A DNA stretch of 64,000 nucleotides from CAMLJR01 sp964631955. Its GTDB lineage: Bacteria; Pseudomonadota; Gammaproteobacteria; Pseudomonadales; CAMLJR01. Numbering within the stretch: the stretch's first letter is position 1; every line of letters begins with the position of its first letter. Shown here one piece after another: positions 17,801 through 26,294 of this stretch. The notes under the pieces are model-generated. The model ran no database searches, was not told the DNA's origin, and saw only the letters and a list, made by a program, of their open reading frames with translations. Position numbers and translations under genes: made by a program. The stretch is taken from assembly GCA_964631955.1 (NCBI GenBank), contig CAZWBA010000012.1, positions 51,381-115,380 on the forward strand. The letters are read 5' to 3'.

Positions 17801-18549
17801 TTCAGGCCCACGCTGACGGGTTTTGCATGTGCGACCGAATACCAGAACGCCTCGGTGGTCTGGCCCGACAAGGTGCGGCCCGAAGCGTCGGTAATCGTGC
17901 CTGAAATCATGATCGGCAATTCGAAGCCGAGTTCGTCATAGACGCCCTGTACGGCAAAAATCGCGGCTTTTGCATTGAGTGTGTCGAAAATGGTTTCGAT
18001 CATGAGAATATCGACGCCGCCTTCGATGAGACCCAGCGCGGCTTCGCGATAATCCTTCACGAGTTCGTCGAAGGTGATGTTGCGATAGCCCGGATCGTTC
18101 ACATCGGGCGATATGGTCGCGGTGCGCGAGGTGGGGCCGAGTACACCCGCCACATAGCGGGGTTTGTGCGGCGTTTTCGCGGTGATTGCATCGGCGCACT
18201 GGCGCGCGAGTCTGGCGCCTTCGACGTTGAGTTCGTAAACCAGCTCTTCCAGCCCGTAGTCGGCCTGCGACACTCGCGTCGAATTGAATGTATTGGTTTC
18301 GAGAATATCGGCCCCTGCGTCGAGATACGCGGTATGAATCGCCGCGATGACTTCGGGTCTGGTCAGCACGAGCAGGTCGTTGTTGCCCTTGATATCGCGG
18401 TGATAATGCTTGAAGCGTTCGCCACGGTAATCGGCCTCCTGCAATTTATAGGTCTGAATCATCGTGCCCATCGCACCGTCGAGGATCAAAATGCGGTCCT
18501 GCAAGGCTTGCTTGAGAGTGGCAATGCGTTGGGCGCGATCGGTATTCAT
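14827..18549 (-). CDS. metH: Cobalamin-dependent methionine synthase
   Basis: MetH transfers a methyl group from methyltetrahydrofolate to homocysteine through methylcobalamin. At 1240 residues it is full length (E. coli MetH is 1227). All four modules are present in order. The first is the homocysteine domain with zinc ligands (LNCALG, then VGGCCGSTP). The second is the methyltetrahydrofolate domain (FVNVGERTNITGSAKF). The third is the cobalamin domain with DVHDIGKNIV, whose His is the lower cobalt ligand. The last is the AdoMet activation domain (RPAPGYPACPDH). The ATG has ACGGAG upstream. A 14-bp inverted repeat at 18606-18635 is a possible operator. I saw no cobalamin riboswitch in the short leader. 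Confidence 0.97.
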   Translation of the reverse strand: MNTDRAQRIATLKQALQDRILILDGAMGTMIQTYKLQEADYRGERFKHYHRDIKGNNDLLVLTRPEVIAAIHTAYLDAGADILETNTFNSTRVSQADYGLEELVYELNVEGARLARQCADAITAKTPHKPRYVAGVLGPTSRTATISPDVNDPGYRNITFDELVKDYREAALGLIEGGVDILMIETIFDTLNAKAAIFAVQGVYDELGFELPIMISGTITDASGRTLSGQTTEAFWYSVAHAKPVSVGLNCALGADALRAYVYALANCAETFISAHPNAGLPNEFGEYDQTPAEMATIVAEYAQSGLVNIVGGCCGSTPAHIEAIADAVVNLSPRKIPALPKACRLSGLEPFVIDEKSLFVNVGERTNITGSAKFAKLIREENYTEALEVALQQVQNGAQIIDINMDEGMLDSQKAMVRFLNLIAGEPDIARVPIMIDSSKWEVIEAGLKCVQGKSIVNSISMKEGEADFVAKATLCKRYGAAVIVMAFDEKGQADTQARKEEICKRSYDILVHKVGLPPEDIIFDPNVFAVATGIDDHNNYGVDFINACKFIRSELPYAKISGGISNVSFSFRGNNPVREAIHAVFLYHAIRNGLTMGIVNAGQLAIYEDIPLELRDAVEDVILNRRNDATERLLDIAAKYAGDGAKKIEENLEWREWPVNKRIEHALVKGITAFIEEDAEAARQAAAKPIDVIEGPLMDGMNVVGDLFGQGKMFLPQVVKSARVMKQAVAYLTPYIEAAKDVGAKTNGRILMATVKGDVHDIGKNIVGVVLQCNNYEVIDLGVMVSCEEILRVAKEKNVDIIGLSGLITPSLDEMVHVAREMQRLDFRLPLMIGGATTSKAHTAVKIEPQYKNDAVVYVPDASRSVSVATNLLSDELKPDFIAERRSEYATVRERNANRQPKSIPVSYEEALKRGAQFDWDNYVPPKPTFLGTKIFDDYPLADLIETIDWTPFFISWDLAGKYPDILQDKKVGEAARNLFADAQILLKRIIDEKLIRARVALGFWPAARVHGDDIELYADDSRSQPMATLHHLRQQIDKPNKEPNASLADFIAPKGTQAHDYVGGFIVTAGIGADALARQFIASHDDYSSIMVKALADRLAESLAEHMHLRVRKEFWGYATDERLDNSDLIRERYRGIRPAPGYPACPDHTEKATLFKLLGADRIEVELTEHYAMTPAASVSGFYYSHPESHYFAVGKIQRDQVEALAARKQMSIAELERWLTPVLGYEPELPQAANR

Positions 18550-18605
18550 CGAGACTCCGTAAAGAAATGATGGGTGGCGTGGGGCGCCAGTATAGGGGGC
18601 TTGGT

Positions 18606-18635
18606 AATCTATATCAAAAAATTTTGATATAGATT
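18606..18635. promoter_or_regulatory. 14-bp perfect inverted repeat upstream of metH, candidate operator
   Basis: AATCTATATCAAAA (18606-18619) is repeated in inverse orientation at 18622-18635 with 2 bases between. It is AT-rich and lies 57 bases upstream of the metH start. This is typical of a dimeric repressor site. ArsR-type SahR/SamR regulators of methionine-cycle genes are known candidates, but I cannot confirm the match. Confidence 0.55.
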
Positions 18636-18672
18636 TGGTTTGCAGATCTCGGGCTCGTCAATAGCCGGCGAT

Positions 18673-18710
18673 CTCATCGATATCCGGGTACCTCATCAAT
18701 ATCCGACTAT
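18673..18710. repeat. Two tandem 19-bp imperfect repeats between metH and nfuA
   Basis: CTCATCGATATCCGGGTAC (18673-18691) is followed directly by CTCATCAATATCCGACTAT (18692-18710), with 15 of 19 bases the same. They lie in the divergent promoter region between metH and nfuA. Confidence 0.5.
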
Positions 18711-18847
18711 AGAGCTAGGTTATCGCTTGTGATAGATTGCGGATTCTACAAGGTGCGGGCGTTCAATACGCAGCTGGCATTTATGATCCTCAGCGTTATA
18801 CTGCGCCGCCCACCGCAGCCCTCCTTTATATCTGACCGGATTGTGCA

Positions 18848-19450
18848 ATGACCGATACTGTCGCCGAGCTGAAACTCACGATCACTGAAAGCGCTCAGGA
18901 TTACCTTGCCGAGTTACTCGCCAAGCAGGATTCCGAAGTGCTTGGCGTGCGGATGTTTATCAATCAACCGGGTACGCCGAAGGCGGAAACCTGTATTGCC
19001 TATTGTCGTGCCGACGATAAGCGGGGCGACGATTTCGTCGTCGAGTATCCTAAGTTCACCGCGTATATCGAGCGTCGCAGCATTCCGTTTCTCGAGGATG
19101 CGCTGGTCGATTTCGCCAAGGATCGCATGGGCGGACAGCTCACGATCAAGGCGCCGAGTGCGAAGCTGCCGAAAGTGGGCGAGGACAGCCCGCTTGAGGA
19201 TCGCATCAATTATCTGCTCTACAACGAAGTGAATCCGTCGCTGGCGTCGCATGGCGGAGAGGTGAGTCTCGTCGAAATCACGCCGGACGATATCGCCGTT
19301 CTGAAATTCGGCGGCGGCTGTCAGGGTTGCGGCATGGTCGATGTGACATTGAAGCAGGGCATCGAGAAAACGCTGATGGAAAGTATTCCTGAGCTCAAAG
19401 GTGTGCGCGATATTACCGACCATACCGATCGTTCGCATGCCTATGCGTAA
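18848..19450 (+). CDS. nfuA: Fe-S biogenesis protein NfuA
   Basis: NfuA carries a 4Fe-4S cluster to target enzymes and helps survival under iron or oxidative stress. The 200 residues are full length. A degenerate A-type carrier domain fills about residues 8-100. A Nfu domain follows, with the cluster-binding CQGC (Cys158, Cys161). The A-type domain lacks the usual three-cysteine ligand set, which is normal for NfuA. The gene is divergent from metH and is closed by a terminator at 19504-19527, so it is a single-gene unit. Confidence 0.96.
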   Translation: MTDTVAELKLTITESAQDYLAELLAKQDSEVLGVRMFINQPGTPKAETCIAYCRADDKRGDDFVVEYPKFTAYIERRSIPFLEDALVDFAKDRMGGQLTIKAPSAKLPKVGEDSPLEDRINYLLYNEVNPSLASHGGEVSLVEITPDDIAVLKFGGGCQGCGMVDVTLKQGIEKTLMESIPELKGVRDITDHTDRSHAYA

Positions 19451-19503
19451 TCGATGCGATTGAATCCTGAGATGAATCTGAAACAAAAAAGTTGAATCAA
19501 CAC

Positions 19504-19527
19504 AAAAGCGGCAAAGCCGCTTTTTTT
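19504..19527 (+). terminator. Intrinsic terminator after nfuA
   Basis: AAAAGCGGC (19504-19512) pairs with GCCGCTTTT (19516-19524) across AAA, then more T. Confidence 0.88.
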
Positions 19528-19616
19528 ATGTCTGCTTGAGCTGGATATTAAAAGGTGGTGCTTGCAGTGCCTCGATCGGCATAGCGATAATCGTGAATCT
19601 TTGTCTGGTTTAAAAT

Positions 19617-20639
19617 ATGTCGAAACGAATTCCAGTCAACGTTATCACCGGCTTTCTCGGCGCGGGTAAAACCACCGCGATTCTCGATATTCTGCAACGC
19701 AAATCCGCTGGCGAAAAATGGGCTGTACTCGTCAATGAATTCGGCGAAATCGGCATCGATGGCACCATTCTGGCGAGCAGCGGCGCCGAGATTCGCGAAG
19801 TGGCCGGCGGTTGTATGTGTTGCGTGGGCAATTTGCCAATGCAGGTCGCACTCAATAATTTAATCGGCAAAGTGCGACCGGATCGCCTGCTGGTCGAGCC
19901 CAGCGGCCTGGGGCATCCGCAGGAGATCATCGATATTCTGAGCGGTGTTCAATATGCGGATGTGCTCGATCTGCGCGCCGTGCTGTGTCTGATCGATCCA
20001 CGCAAGTTGCGCGACGAGCGCTATCTGGAACATCCGATCTTCAACGATCAGCTGCGCGTCGCCGATATTATCGTCGCCAACAAAATGGATTTGTGCGGCG
20101 ATGAAGAGCGGGAATTGGTGAAGAGTTTTGTCGCCAAGCTTTCCGCGCAGGCACAACGAATAGGCTGGAGCGAGCGGGGACGATTGCAGATTGAATGGTT
20201 GAATGGCGCGCGCGCGACGGCTGCCATATCGACGCAGTATTCGATGACGCAGGATAATCTTTTGTTATCGAGTCCCGAGATGCCGCTGCCGATCGTCCTG
20301 ATGCCGGGCACTGAGTTTGCGCGGCGTGAGCATCGGGACGACGATTTTGCCAGTTGCGGCTGGTTGTTTCGCGATGAAACGCGGTTCGATTTTCTGCGTT
20401 TGATGAGCCTGGTGAGCGGTTTGAATGTGCAGCGCCTGAAAGCGGTGATGCAAACCGAACGTGGTAATTTCGTTTTTAATGCCGACGATGGCGTACTGTC
20501 GGTGAATGAAATTACCGGCAATGTCGATAGCGTGATCGAATGTATTGCCGATTTGGGCATTGACTGGTCGCTCATCGAACAGCAGTTGCTGGCTGCTCGC
20601 ACCACTCATCAACCTGATAAGACACACACCCCTAATTAA
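19617..20639 (+). CDS. CobW/YjiA-type GTPase, putative metal chaperone
   Basis: This 340-residue protein belongs to the COG0523 family of G3E GTPases, which deliver metals such as zinc or cobalt to target proteins. Walker A GFLGAGKTT is at 12-20. The family metal motif GGCMCC (Cys66, Cys68, Cys69) is intact. NKMD provides guanine specificity. The C-terminal CobW domain (GTEFARREHRDDDFASCGWLF) follows. It lacks the long His-rich tail seen in some zinc members. It is followed at 21 bases by a CPBP protease gene. No Zur box or B12 gene is visible nearby, so the metal cannot be assigned. Confidence 0.9.
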   Translation: MSKRIPVNVITGFLGAGKTTAILDILQRKSAGEKWAVLVNEFGEIGIDGTILASSGAEIREVAGGCMCCVGNLPMQVALNNLIGKVRPDRLLVEPSGLGHPQEIIDILSGVQYADVLDLRAVLCLIDPRKLRDERYLEHPIFNDQLRVADIIVANKMDLCGDEERELVKSFVAKLSAQAQRIGWSERGRLQIEWLNGARATAAISTQYSMTQDNLLLSSPEMPLPIVLMPGTEFARREHRDDDFASCGWLFRDETRFDFLRLMSLVSGLNVQRLKAVMQTERGNFVFNADDGVLSVNEITGNVDSVIECIADLGIDWSLIEQQLLAARTTHQPDKTHTPN

Positions 20640-20660
20640 CCTGATAAAAAAGGGTTTTGC

Positions 20661-21515
20661 ATGACGCCGGAACAAGTGAAGCTCATCATGCTCGCCGCGT
20701 CGCAGGCGTTTTATGCGGTAGCGGTGGTGATGTCGCTGGTTATCATCGATACCGGTCGCCGCGAATGGGTGCCGTATCTTGCGACTGTCATCATTGTCAG
20801 TCTGTTGGGTTTTACCGCAGCAGGTTTTGTTGCATATCCCACTGCGATCATCGCGATGATTTCATTTACGCTTGTCGCAACGGTGTATTCGAAACTTTCG
20901 GAACGATGGAAGCGTCAGGTGCGTTATGGCGGGATGGCATTGGGGTTGCTCGCGGGATTCCACGAGGTCCCCGGTATTGAAACCGTGCCGCTATATTCGC
21001 GCTGGTGGGAGCACGGGAGTAAATTGCTCGCGTTCGATTTCCCAATCGATAAAGCTTATGCCGGTTTACTGCTGGCGCTGATTGCCGCGCAATTTCATCC
21101 GCAGAAACGCAATCTGCGCAATGTATGGCTGGTGCCAGCGGGCGTCGCGGGAATGGTATTGCTTGTCAGTCTGCTTGGTTACCCCATGCACTACACCGTG
21201 CCGCAATATGCCGCTGCATTTCTGTTCGTGAATTTGCTGGAAACCTGTTTTGCGGAGGAGTTGTTTTTTCGCGGTGCCTTGCAGCGCGAGTTGATGTTGT
21301 ATCTGGCGCCCATTCCCGCGATTGCGATTGCAGCGGTGTTGTTTGGCATCGTGCATATGAATCGCGGTTGGGAATTCGTCATGCTCGCGATACTTTCCGG
21401 TTTGCTGCACGGCTTCGTTTATCGACGCACGGGTGTGTTGTCGCTGAGTATTCTCAGTCACTTTCTGATTAATGTGGTGTGGATTTTTCTATTTCCGGCA
21501 GTGAGCGGGCGGTAG
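20661..21515 (+). CDS. CPBP-family intramembrane metalloprotease
   Basis: This 284-residue polytopic membrane protein has a C-terminal CPBP (CAAX protease / bacteriocin-processing) domain. The catalytic motifs are present: EELFFRG (Glu199, Glu200), FGIVH (His232) and SHFLIN (His267, Asn271). About eight membrane helices are expected. Members cleave prenylated or membrane substrates or give self-immunity to bacteriocins. The substrate here is unknown. The start has AAAAGGG upstream. It follows the CobW-type gene at a short distance and is probably in the same transcript. It is convergent with the GGDEF-EAL gene. Confidence 0.9.
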   Translation: MTPEQVKLIMLAASQAFYAVAVVMSLVIIDTGRREWVPYLATVIIVSLLGFTAAGFVAYPTAIIAMISFTLVATVYSKLSERWKRQVRYGGMALGLLAGFHEVPGIETVPLYSRWWEHGSKLLAFDFPIDKAYAGLLLALIAAQFHPQKRNLRNVWLVPAGVAGMVLLVSLLGYPMHYTVPQYAAAFLFVNLLETCFAEELFFRGALQRELMLYLAPIPAIAIAAVLFGIVHMNRGWEFVMLAILSGLLHGFVYRRTGVLSLSILSHFLINVVWIFLFPAVSGR

Positions 21516-21552
21516 TTCCAGCGCATACCCGCAATGCCGCTTGAGATACGAC

Positions 21553-24078
21553 TTAGCTTGGTCGTTTCGACATTTCGTTTTCGATTTCTGCCTGGTAGTG
21601 ACGACAGAAATCGATCAGCAAATCGGGGGCAAGGGGACGGCTGAAGAAATAACCCTGGCCGTAGTCGCAGCCCGATTCACGTAGAAAATGATATTGCTCG
21701 TCGGTCTCGATACCTTCGGCGACCACCTTGTAGCGAAGCTTGTGAGCCATCGCGATGACTGCGGCAGTAATTTCCATATCGTCGACATCGGTTGGAATAT
21801 CCATCACGAACGAACGATCGACTTTAATCACGTTGACGGGCAATCGTTTCAGATAGCTGAGCGACGAGTAGCCGGTTCCGAAATCGTCGATGGATAAACC
21901 GATGCCGAGCGCTTTCAAATTCTTGAGCGCTTCGACGGTGTCTTCGATATTTTCCATCAGCATGCTTTCGGTGAGCTCGAGTTCGAGTTGCGATGGCCGC
22001 AAACCGAATTCGATAAGTGTTTCGCCGATGAATTTCACGAGCTGGAAATCTTCGAATTGTTTTACCGATAAATTCACTGCCATGACGGCGCGGTTGTTGA
22101 CGAGTTTCGCATCGACCAACGCGCGCATCTGTTGACAAGCGGTGCGCAAAATCCAGCGGCCCAGAGGAATGATCAATCCTGTTTCTTCGGCGATGGGAAT
22201 GAACTCGGCGGGGCTGATGACGCTGCGATCGGGCTGGTGCCAGCGCACCAGCGCCTCGAAACCGACCAGCTGGCCATTGCTGAGATCGACTTGCGGCTGA
22301 TACTGCAGCAGGAAAGCCTGATTATCGATGGCATGACGCAACTGCTGCACCAGATTCAAATGCCGCACCAGCAACGTATTCATTTCAGTGGTGAAGAATT
22401 TGAAATTGTTGCGGCCTTCGTCTTTTGCCTTGTAGAGCGCAAGGTCGGCATTTTTGATAAGTACTTCTGCTGTATTGCAATCCTCCGGCGCCATCGAAAT
22501 TCCCATGCTCGCGCTGACCGTAATTTCCTGATCGCTGAGCAGGACCGGTTTGCTGATTGCCAGCATGATTTTTTCGGAGATGGCGGAAACGGTCAGCGTG
22601 TCGGGCACATTCGGCAGAATCACCGCAAATTCATCACCGCCCAGCCGCGCGACGGTATCAGTGAAGCGTACGCAGTGTTTCAGGCGCTCGGAAATTACCG
22701 TCAGCAGCGAATCGCCGGAATCGTGCCCCATCGAATCATTGACGTGCTTGAAGTGATCGAGATCGATGAGTATCAATGCAACGCCATTGCCGCTGCGTGG
22801 AATATTGCTGAGCATGTGCTCCAGGCGATTGCGGAAGAGCCGGCGATTGGCAAGGCCTGTCAGCGTATCGTAGAACGCCATTTGTTCGAGTTGATCATAG
22901 GCTTCCTTGAGTTCGGAAATATTCGATAACGTGCCGAGGAAACCGATCTGTTGCCCGTTGGCGTCGAACATCGGTGCGATATTGCCGGTAACCCATTTCA
23001 ACACGCCATCCGGGAGCATCAGGCAGCAATCGATATTGATGTGCGGTGCGTTTTTCTGAACGAGCAATTGAAACTGTTCGCTGATGCGGCGTTTGTCATC
23101 GGGGTGCACGACATGCAGCCAGCCATTGGCGAGTAAATCGTCGCTTGAAACACCGGAAATGGTGGACATCTCTTCGTTGGCGTAAATCAGATGGCCGTGG
23201 CGGTCGAGCTGGAAAATGCCAACCTTCGACGATTCGCTGATGAGACGGAATTTTTCCTCGCTCTCACGCAGGCGTTCGTTTTCGTGTTCGATGACCGACA
23301 GCATGTGGTTGAACGAATCGACCACGCTGCCCACTTCATCGTTGCTGTATTTGTCGGCGCGAATCGAATAGTTGTCGTGCTCGGCGACAAGCGATGCGGC
23401 TTTGCCGAGCATTTTCAGGGGATGCGAAATATGGCGGGACAGCAGTGCGCCGATCAATACGGCGATCGCCGCTGCGACAATCACCACGGGAACCATGATG
23501 AGTAATTTGTGCTGCAGGCGGCTGTAGGTTTCGTCGAGCGATGCGCGCAGATACAAAACCCCGACGGTGGAATCGTCGAGCACGATGGGCTGAAGCACGT
23601 CCAGATAGCGCTGGCCGATGATGATCTGCTGCCGTGCCGGGACATTCACTTGCGGGCACTGGTCGTCGTTGCCGCTGTGATAGTTCGCCAGCGGAATCAG
23701 CTCGGACCCCGGTTCTCCGCTTTCGGCCCCGCTCAGACGATAGATACAACCGAGCGTGACGCTGCTGCGGTATTGCAAGGAGCTGAGATTATTCTGCGCC
23801 AGGGCCTCATCTTCAAATACCGCTGCGGCACTGGATCGGCTGGCGATAACGCTGCCGAGTACGCCGAACTCTTCGCGCAGGAGCGAGCGCAGGCTGTACT
23901 GATCGTAGGCTGCGATGGCGGTGATGGCGGCGAGCAGTCCTATCAGACTCGTCGCCAGCGACAGTAGAACCAGTTTGCTGCCGATCGACCAGTTCTGCAG
24001 CCACGCCGATGCACCTCTGGCGATAGCCGGATGAGCAGGCTTGGGCGATGCGTGGGTTGGAGCAGGATCGGCCGCCAT
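21553..24078 (-). CDS. Membrane GGDEF-EAL protein (CHASE8-HAMP-PAS-GGDEF-EAL)
   Basis: This is a cyclic-di-GMP enzyme of 841 residues. A membrane helix at about 33-58, a periplasmic CHASE8-like sensor (59-190), a second helix (193-214), HAMP (214-266), PAS (about 273-390), GGDEF (400-560) and EAL (580-830) follow in order. The GGDEF motif (LGGDEF) is intact and has a product-inhibition site RFTD exactly five residues before it. The EAL part has EALVRW, DDFGTGYSS and AEGIET, so both activities could exist. The start codon directly abuts the stop of the yfiR-like gene, so the two are coupled. YfiR proteins repress the YfiN cyclase through this kind of periplasmic region. Confidence 0.93.
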   Translation of the reverse strand: MAADPAPTHASPKPAHPAIARGASAWLQNWSIGSKLVLLSLATSLIGLLAAITAIAAYDQYSLRSLLREEFGVLGSVIASRSSAAAVFEDEALAQNNLSSLQYRSSVTLGCIYRLSGAESGEPGSELIPLANYHSGNDDQCPQVNVPARQQIIIGQRYLDVLQPIVLDDSTVGVLYLRASLDETYSRLQHKLLIMVPVVIVAAAIAVLIGALLSRHISHPLKMLGKAASLVAEHDNYSIRADKYSNDEVGSVVDSFNHMLSVIEHENERLRESEEKFRLISESSKVGIFQLDRHGHLIYANEEMSTISGVSSDDLLANGWLHVVHPDDKRRISEQFQLLVQKNAPHINIDCCLMLPDGVLKWVTGNIAPMFDANGQQIGFLGTLSNISELKEAYDQLEQMAFYDTLTGLANRRLFRNRLEHMLSNIPRSGNGVALILIDLDHFKHVNDSMGHDSGDSLLTVISERLKHCVRFTDTVARLGGDEFAVILPNVPDTLTVSAISEKIMLAISKPVLLSDQEITVSASMGISMAPEDCNTAEVLIKNADLALYKAKDEGRNNFKFFTTEMNTLLVRHLNLVQQLRHAIDNQAFLLQYQPQVDLSNGQLVGFEALVRWHQPDRSVISPAEFIPIAEETGLIIPLGRWILRTACQQMRALVDAKLVNNRAVMAVNLSVKQFEDFQLVKFIGETLIEFGLRPSQLELELTESMLMENIEDTVEALKNLKALGIGLSIDDFGTGYSSLSYLKRLPVNVIKVDRSFVMDIPTDVDDMEITAAVIAMAHKLRYKVVAEGIETDEQYHFLRESGCDYGQGYFFSRPLAPDLLIDFCRHYQAEIENEMSKRPS

Positions 24079-24636
24079 TTATTGGATCCTGTGTGCGATT
24101 TCGAGAAGACTGGCGCTGACGTTGAAGCCGGTCTGTTTGGCGCGGGTCAGATCGATATCCAGTTGCACATTGTTGTTGGCCGCGACGAGGCTGACGTGAC
24201 CTCCCTGGTTCAGAAAGTCCTGATCGTCGCTAATCGTTAAAATCGGTGGATAGGGCGGTGGCGCCGACAGCAGCTTCGGTCGCGTGGTATTGAGCTGGGA
24301 AATGAAAAGCAGCTGGCAGCTTTCGATGGCATCGTGTTTGCCGAGATAACGGACTGCGATCGGGCGGCCGCGAATTTGCCGTTCCTGCAATTTATCCAGA
24401 TAACGTTCGAAAGGGTTGTATCCATACACACACAAGGTGATTGGTGCCTCCTTGGGCATATCGTTTTCATTGGGCCAGATAATGAATTTGCCCAGGTTAT
24501 AGAGATACGCGGCCTTGATCCGATACTCGCGCGAAATGTCGTCCGCTTGTGTTCGCGAAACGAGCGCAACGGCCAACAGCGAAAACAGAATTCGCGCGAT
24601 TAATCCTTTGGGTCCCATTGTGTCAAGGCTTCGCAT
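24079..24636 (-). CDS. YfiR-like periplasmic regulator of the downstream GGDEF-EAL protein
   Basis: This 185-residue exported protein belongs to the YfiR (DUF4154) family. In Pseudomonas, YfiR binds the periplasmic side of the diguanylate cyclase YfiN and holds it inactive. A signal peptide (GLIARILFSLLAVALVSRTQAD) precedes the body, which has EYRIKAAYLYNLGKFIIWP, CVYGYNPF, ILTISDDQDF and VSLVAANNNVQLDIDL. I choose ATG 24636; ATG 24618 is also possible, and neither has a strong ribosome site. The stop codon directly precedes the ATG of the GGDEF-EAL gene. No YfiB-type outer-membrane lipoprotein is present next to it, so this is a two-part rather than three-part module. Confidence 0.88.
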   Translation of the reverse strand: MRSLDTMGPKGLIARILFSLLAVALVSRTQADDISREYRIKAAYLYNLGKFIIWPNENDMPKEAPITLCVYGYNPFERYLDKLQERQIRGRPIAVRYLGKHDAIESCQLLFISQLNTTRPKLLSAPPPYPPILTISDDQDFLNQGGHVSLVAANNNVQLDIDLTRAKQTGFNVSASLLEIAHRIQ

Positions 24637-25110
24637 AAGCGTCTCAGCGCGAAGAACTGCAACGCAGCGTATTTCCGCTGAGTCGGGCGCGGGAGTCAAA
24701 TAAAAAAAAAGCGGACAGGAAGCGAGAGCGAGATGATCGGAGCGCATCCGAAAATCGAAGGGAGAGGGCAGTGCGCAGAGGGCCGCTGAAGGCATCGGAA
24801 TCCGTTAATTGCATTCTGGGTGATGAAGTCATGCACTTATTTCGAAGACGCTGCAAAAACGTCGCACGTATCCGTTCCACTGGCATAAATCTCTGATTCT
24901 CCTCGCGGTATTATCGACACAAGTTAAAGAGATTTCCAGTTTTGGGCGGCTTTCTTATGCGTTACGCGCGTCGGTTCACATAGCCGCGCCACTTGCCGAC
25001 TTCATCAGAAAGCGTGCACACTCGGTAGCCATGATTCGCCCATAAAAATTACCGATAACGATCATCAACAGGGCTTGCTTTCGACAACGGTCGACCGGAG
25101 CACATCATTT
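24637..25110. other. Divergent intergenic region, yfiR-like gene / DUF2806-like gene
   Basis: This is a 474-base gap between two divergent genes, so it should hold two promoters. I see no convincing promoter pair, terminator, repeat or RNA. The short open frame at 24644-24886 (minus) has low-complexity Ser/Arg composition and I do not call it a gene. Confidence 0.4.
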
Positions 25111-26157
25111 ATGTTGAGGAACCAGCAGACGCAGGAGCTTTGGCTGGACAGAGTCTGGATGTATTTGTTTGGTGAAGGCGATGGTCTTACCAGTCCCCGA
25201 CAAATTCGCTGCGAGGGACTCGATCGCACTCGCGTGCGTCAGGCCGAACTGGAGGCCATTGAAGCGACCGGGCTGGAAATCGCTGATCTGCGCAGCGGCA
25301 GGAAAATGATGGGATACGGCGGCAAGGTCGTCGATGCAATCGCAGTTGGCGACGTGCCGATGTACGGCTTCATCGAACAGCCCGCGATCGATGAAGATCA
25401 GATTTTCGCGCGCTTTACAAAATCGCAGAACCTCGCCGGCTCGGCCGCGGGTGAACCCGGTAACCGGGATGTCGAGCATTCATTGAATATTCGCCGCATC
25501 GCCCTGCTTGCTGAAGAAGAGATTCTCCATAGCCACACCCTGCAGCCACTATCTGAACGCGAGCTCGGTGCGCAATGGTTACAACGCTGGCGGCACTGGG
25601 CTCAGGACGTTCATCACCCTGAATTGCAGAAGTTATGGGCGCGCCTTCTCGTACGCGAAATTGCAGCGCCGGGGCGCTATAGCCTGGCGACGGTCGAAAC
25701 GCTGGGAATGATAGGCGAGCACGAGATTGCCGGGATTCAATTGCTGGCGCGTTATATTTTCGGCGAATTCATTTTCGATGCGCGCAGCCGTTATTTTCAA
25801 TCGCAGCTGCACGGTATCTGGTTGCAGAATGCCGAAGCGCTAGGTCTGCTGCATCCGATCGATACACAGCGCAATGTCCATTTGCACAGCCAGTCCGGCG
25901 ACGAGCAGGAACCGCTGTTGCTGATCAATCATCGGCGTGCGCTGCAAATATCCGGATTGAATGTGGACGGTGTCCATTTACCGGTGTTGCGATTGACGGC
26001 CACCGGCAAACAAATCTTCCAGCTTTGCAGCGGCGATGCCGATATGGCTTATTTGCTGGATCTGGCCGCGTATTTGTCCGAGTGCGGAGCCAGGGTTGCG
26101 ATCGGCGAGTGGCACGCGTTGCGCCGTCATTTTGAAAAGAAGATTGATTGCAGTTGA
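25111..26157 (+). CDS. DUF2806-like protein
   Basis: This is a predicted soluble 348-residue protein. The central block WRHWAQDVHHPELQKLWARLLVREIAAPGRYSLATVETLGMIGEHE resembles the DUF2806 family, which has a W-x-K/R-L-L-x-x-E-x-x-x-P-G-x-x-S pattern. No function is known. A TTG start 12 codons upstream (25075) is possible, but I prefer ATG 25111, which has GGAG upstream. The sequence is rich in charged residues with no membrane segment. It stands alone between the yfiR-like gene (divergent) and the SCP2 gene (same strand, 137 bases). Confidence 0.72.
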   Translation: MLRNQQTQELWLDRVWMYLFGEGDGLTSPRQIRCEGLDRTRVRQAELEAIEATGLEIADLRSGRKMMGYGGKVVDAIAVGDVPMYGFIEQPAIDEDQIFARFTKSQNLAGSAAGEPGNRDVEHSLNIRRIALLAEEEILHSHTLQPLSERELGAQWLQRWRHWAQDVHHPELQKLWARLLVREIAAPGRYSLATVETLGMIGEHEIAGIQLLARYIFGEFIFDARSRYFQSQLHGIWLQNAEALGLLHPIDTQRNVHLHSQSGDEQEPLLLINHRRALQISGLNVDGVHLPVLRLTATGKQIFQLCSGDADMAYLLDLAAYLSECGARVAIGEWHALRRHFEKKIDCS

Positions 26158-26294
26158 CCGACATCAATTTATTTTTCTGTTAATATCGCGCCTGCTCAGT
26201 TAGTGCTGTTCGCGTCGATGGTAGAACCTCGTTTCGTGCAGCGATGTAGTCAATAAGAAAATATCGATAATGTTTCCATTGCGAGGAGAAAACT

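Noticed and set aside
18550..18660. Cobalamin riboswitch in front of metH
   Set aside because: The leader is under 100 bases before the palindrome and shows no B12-box sequence.
22132..22929. 265-residue open frame on the plus strand
   Set aside because: It is antisense to the GGDEF-EAL gene and shows no family features.
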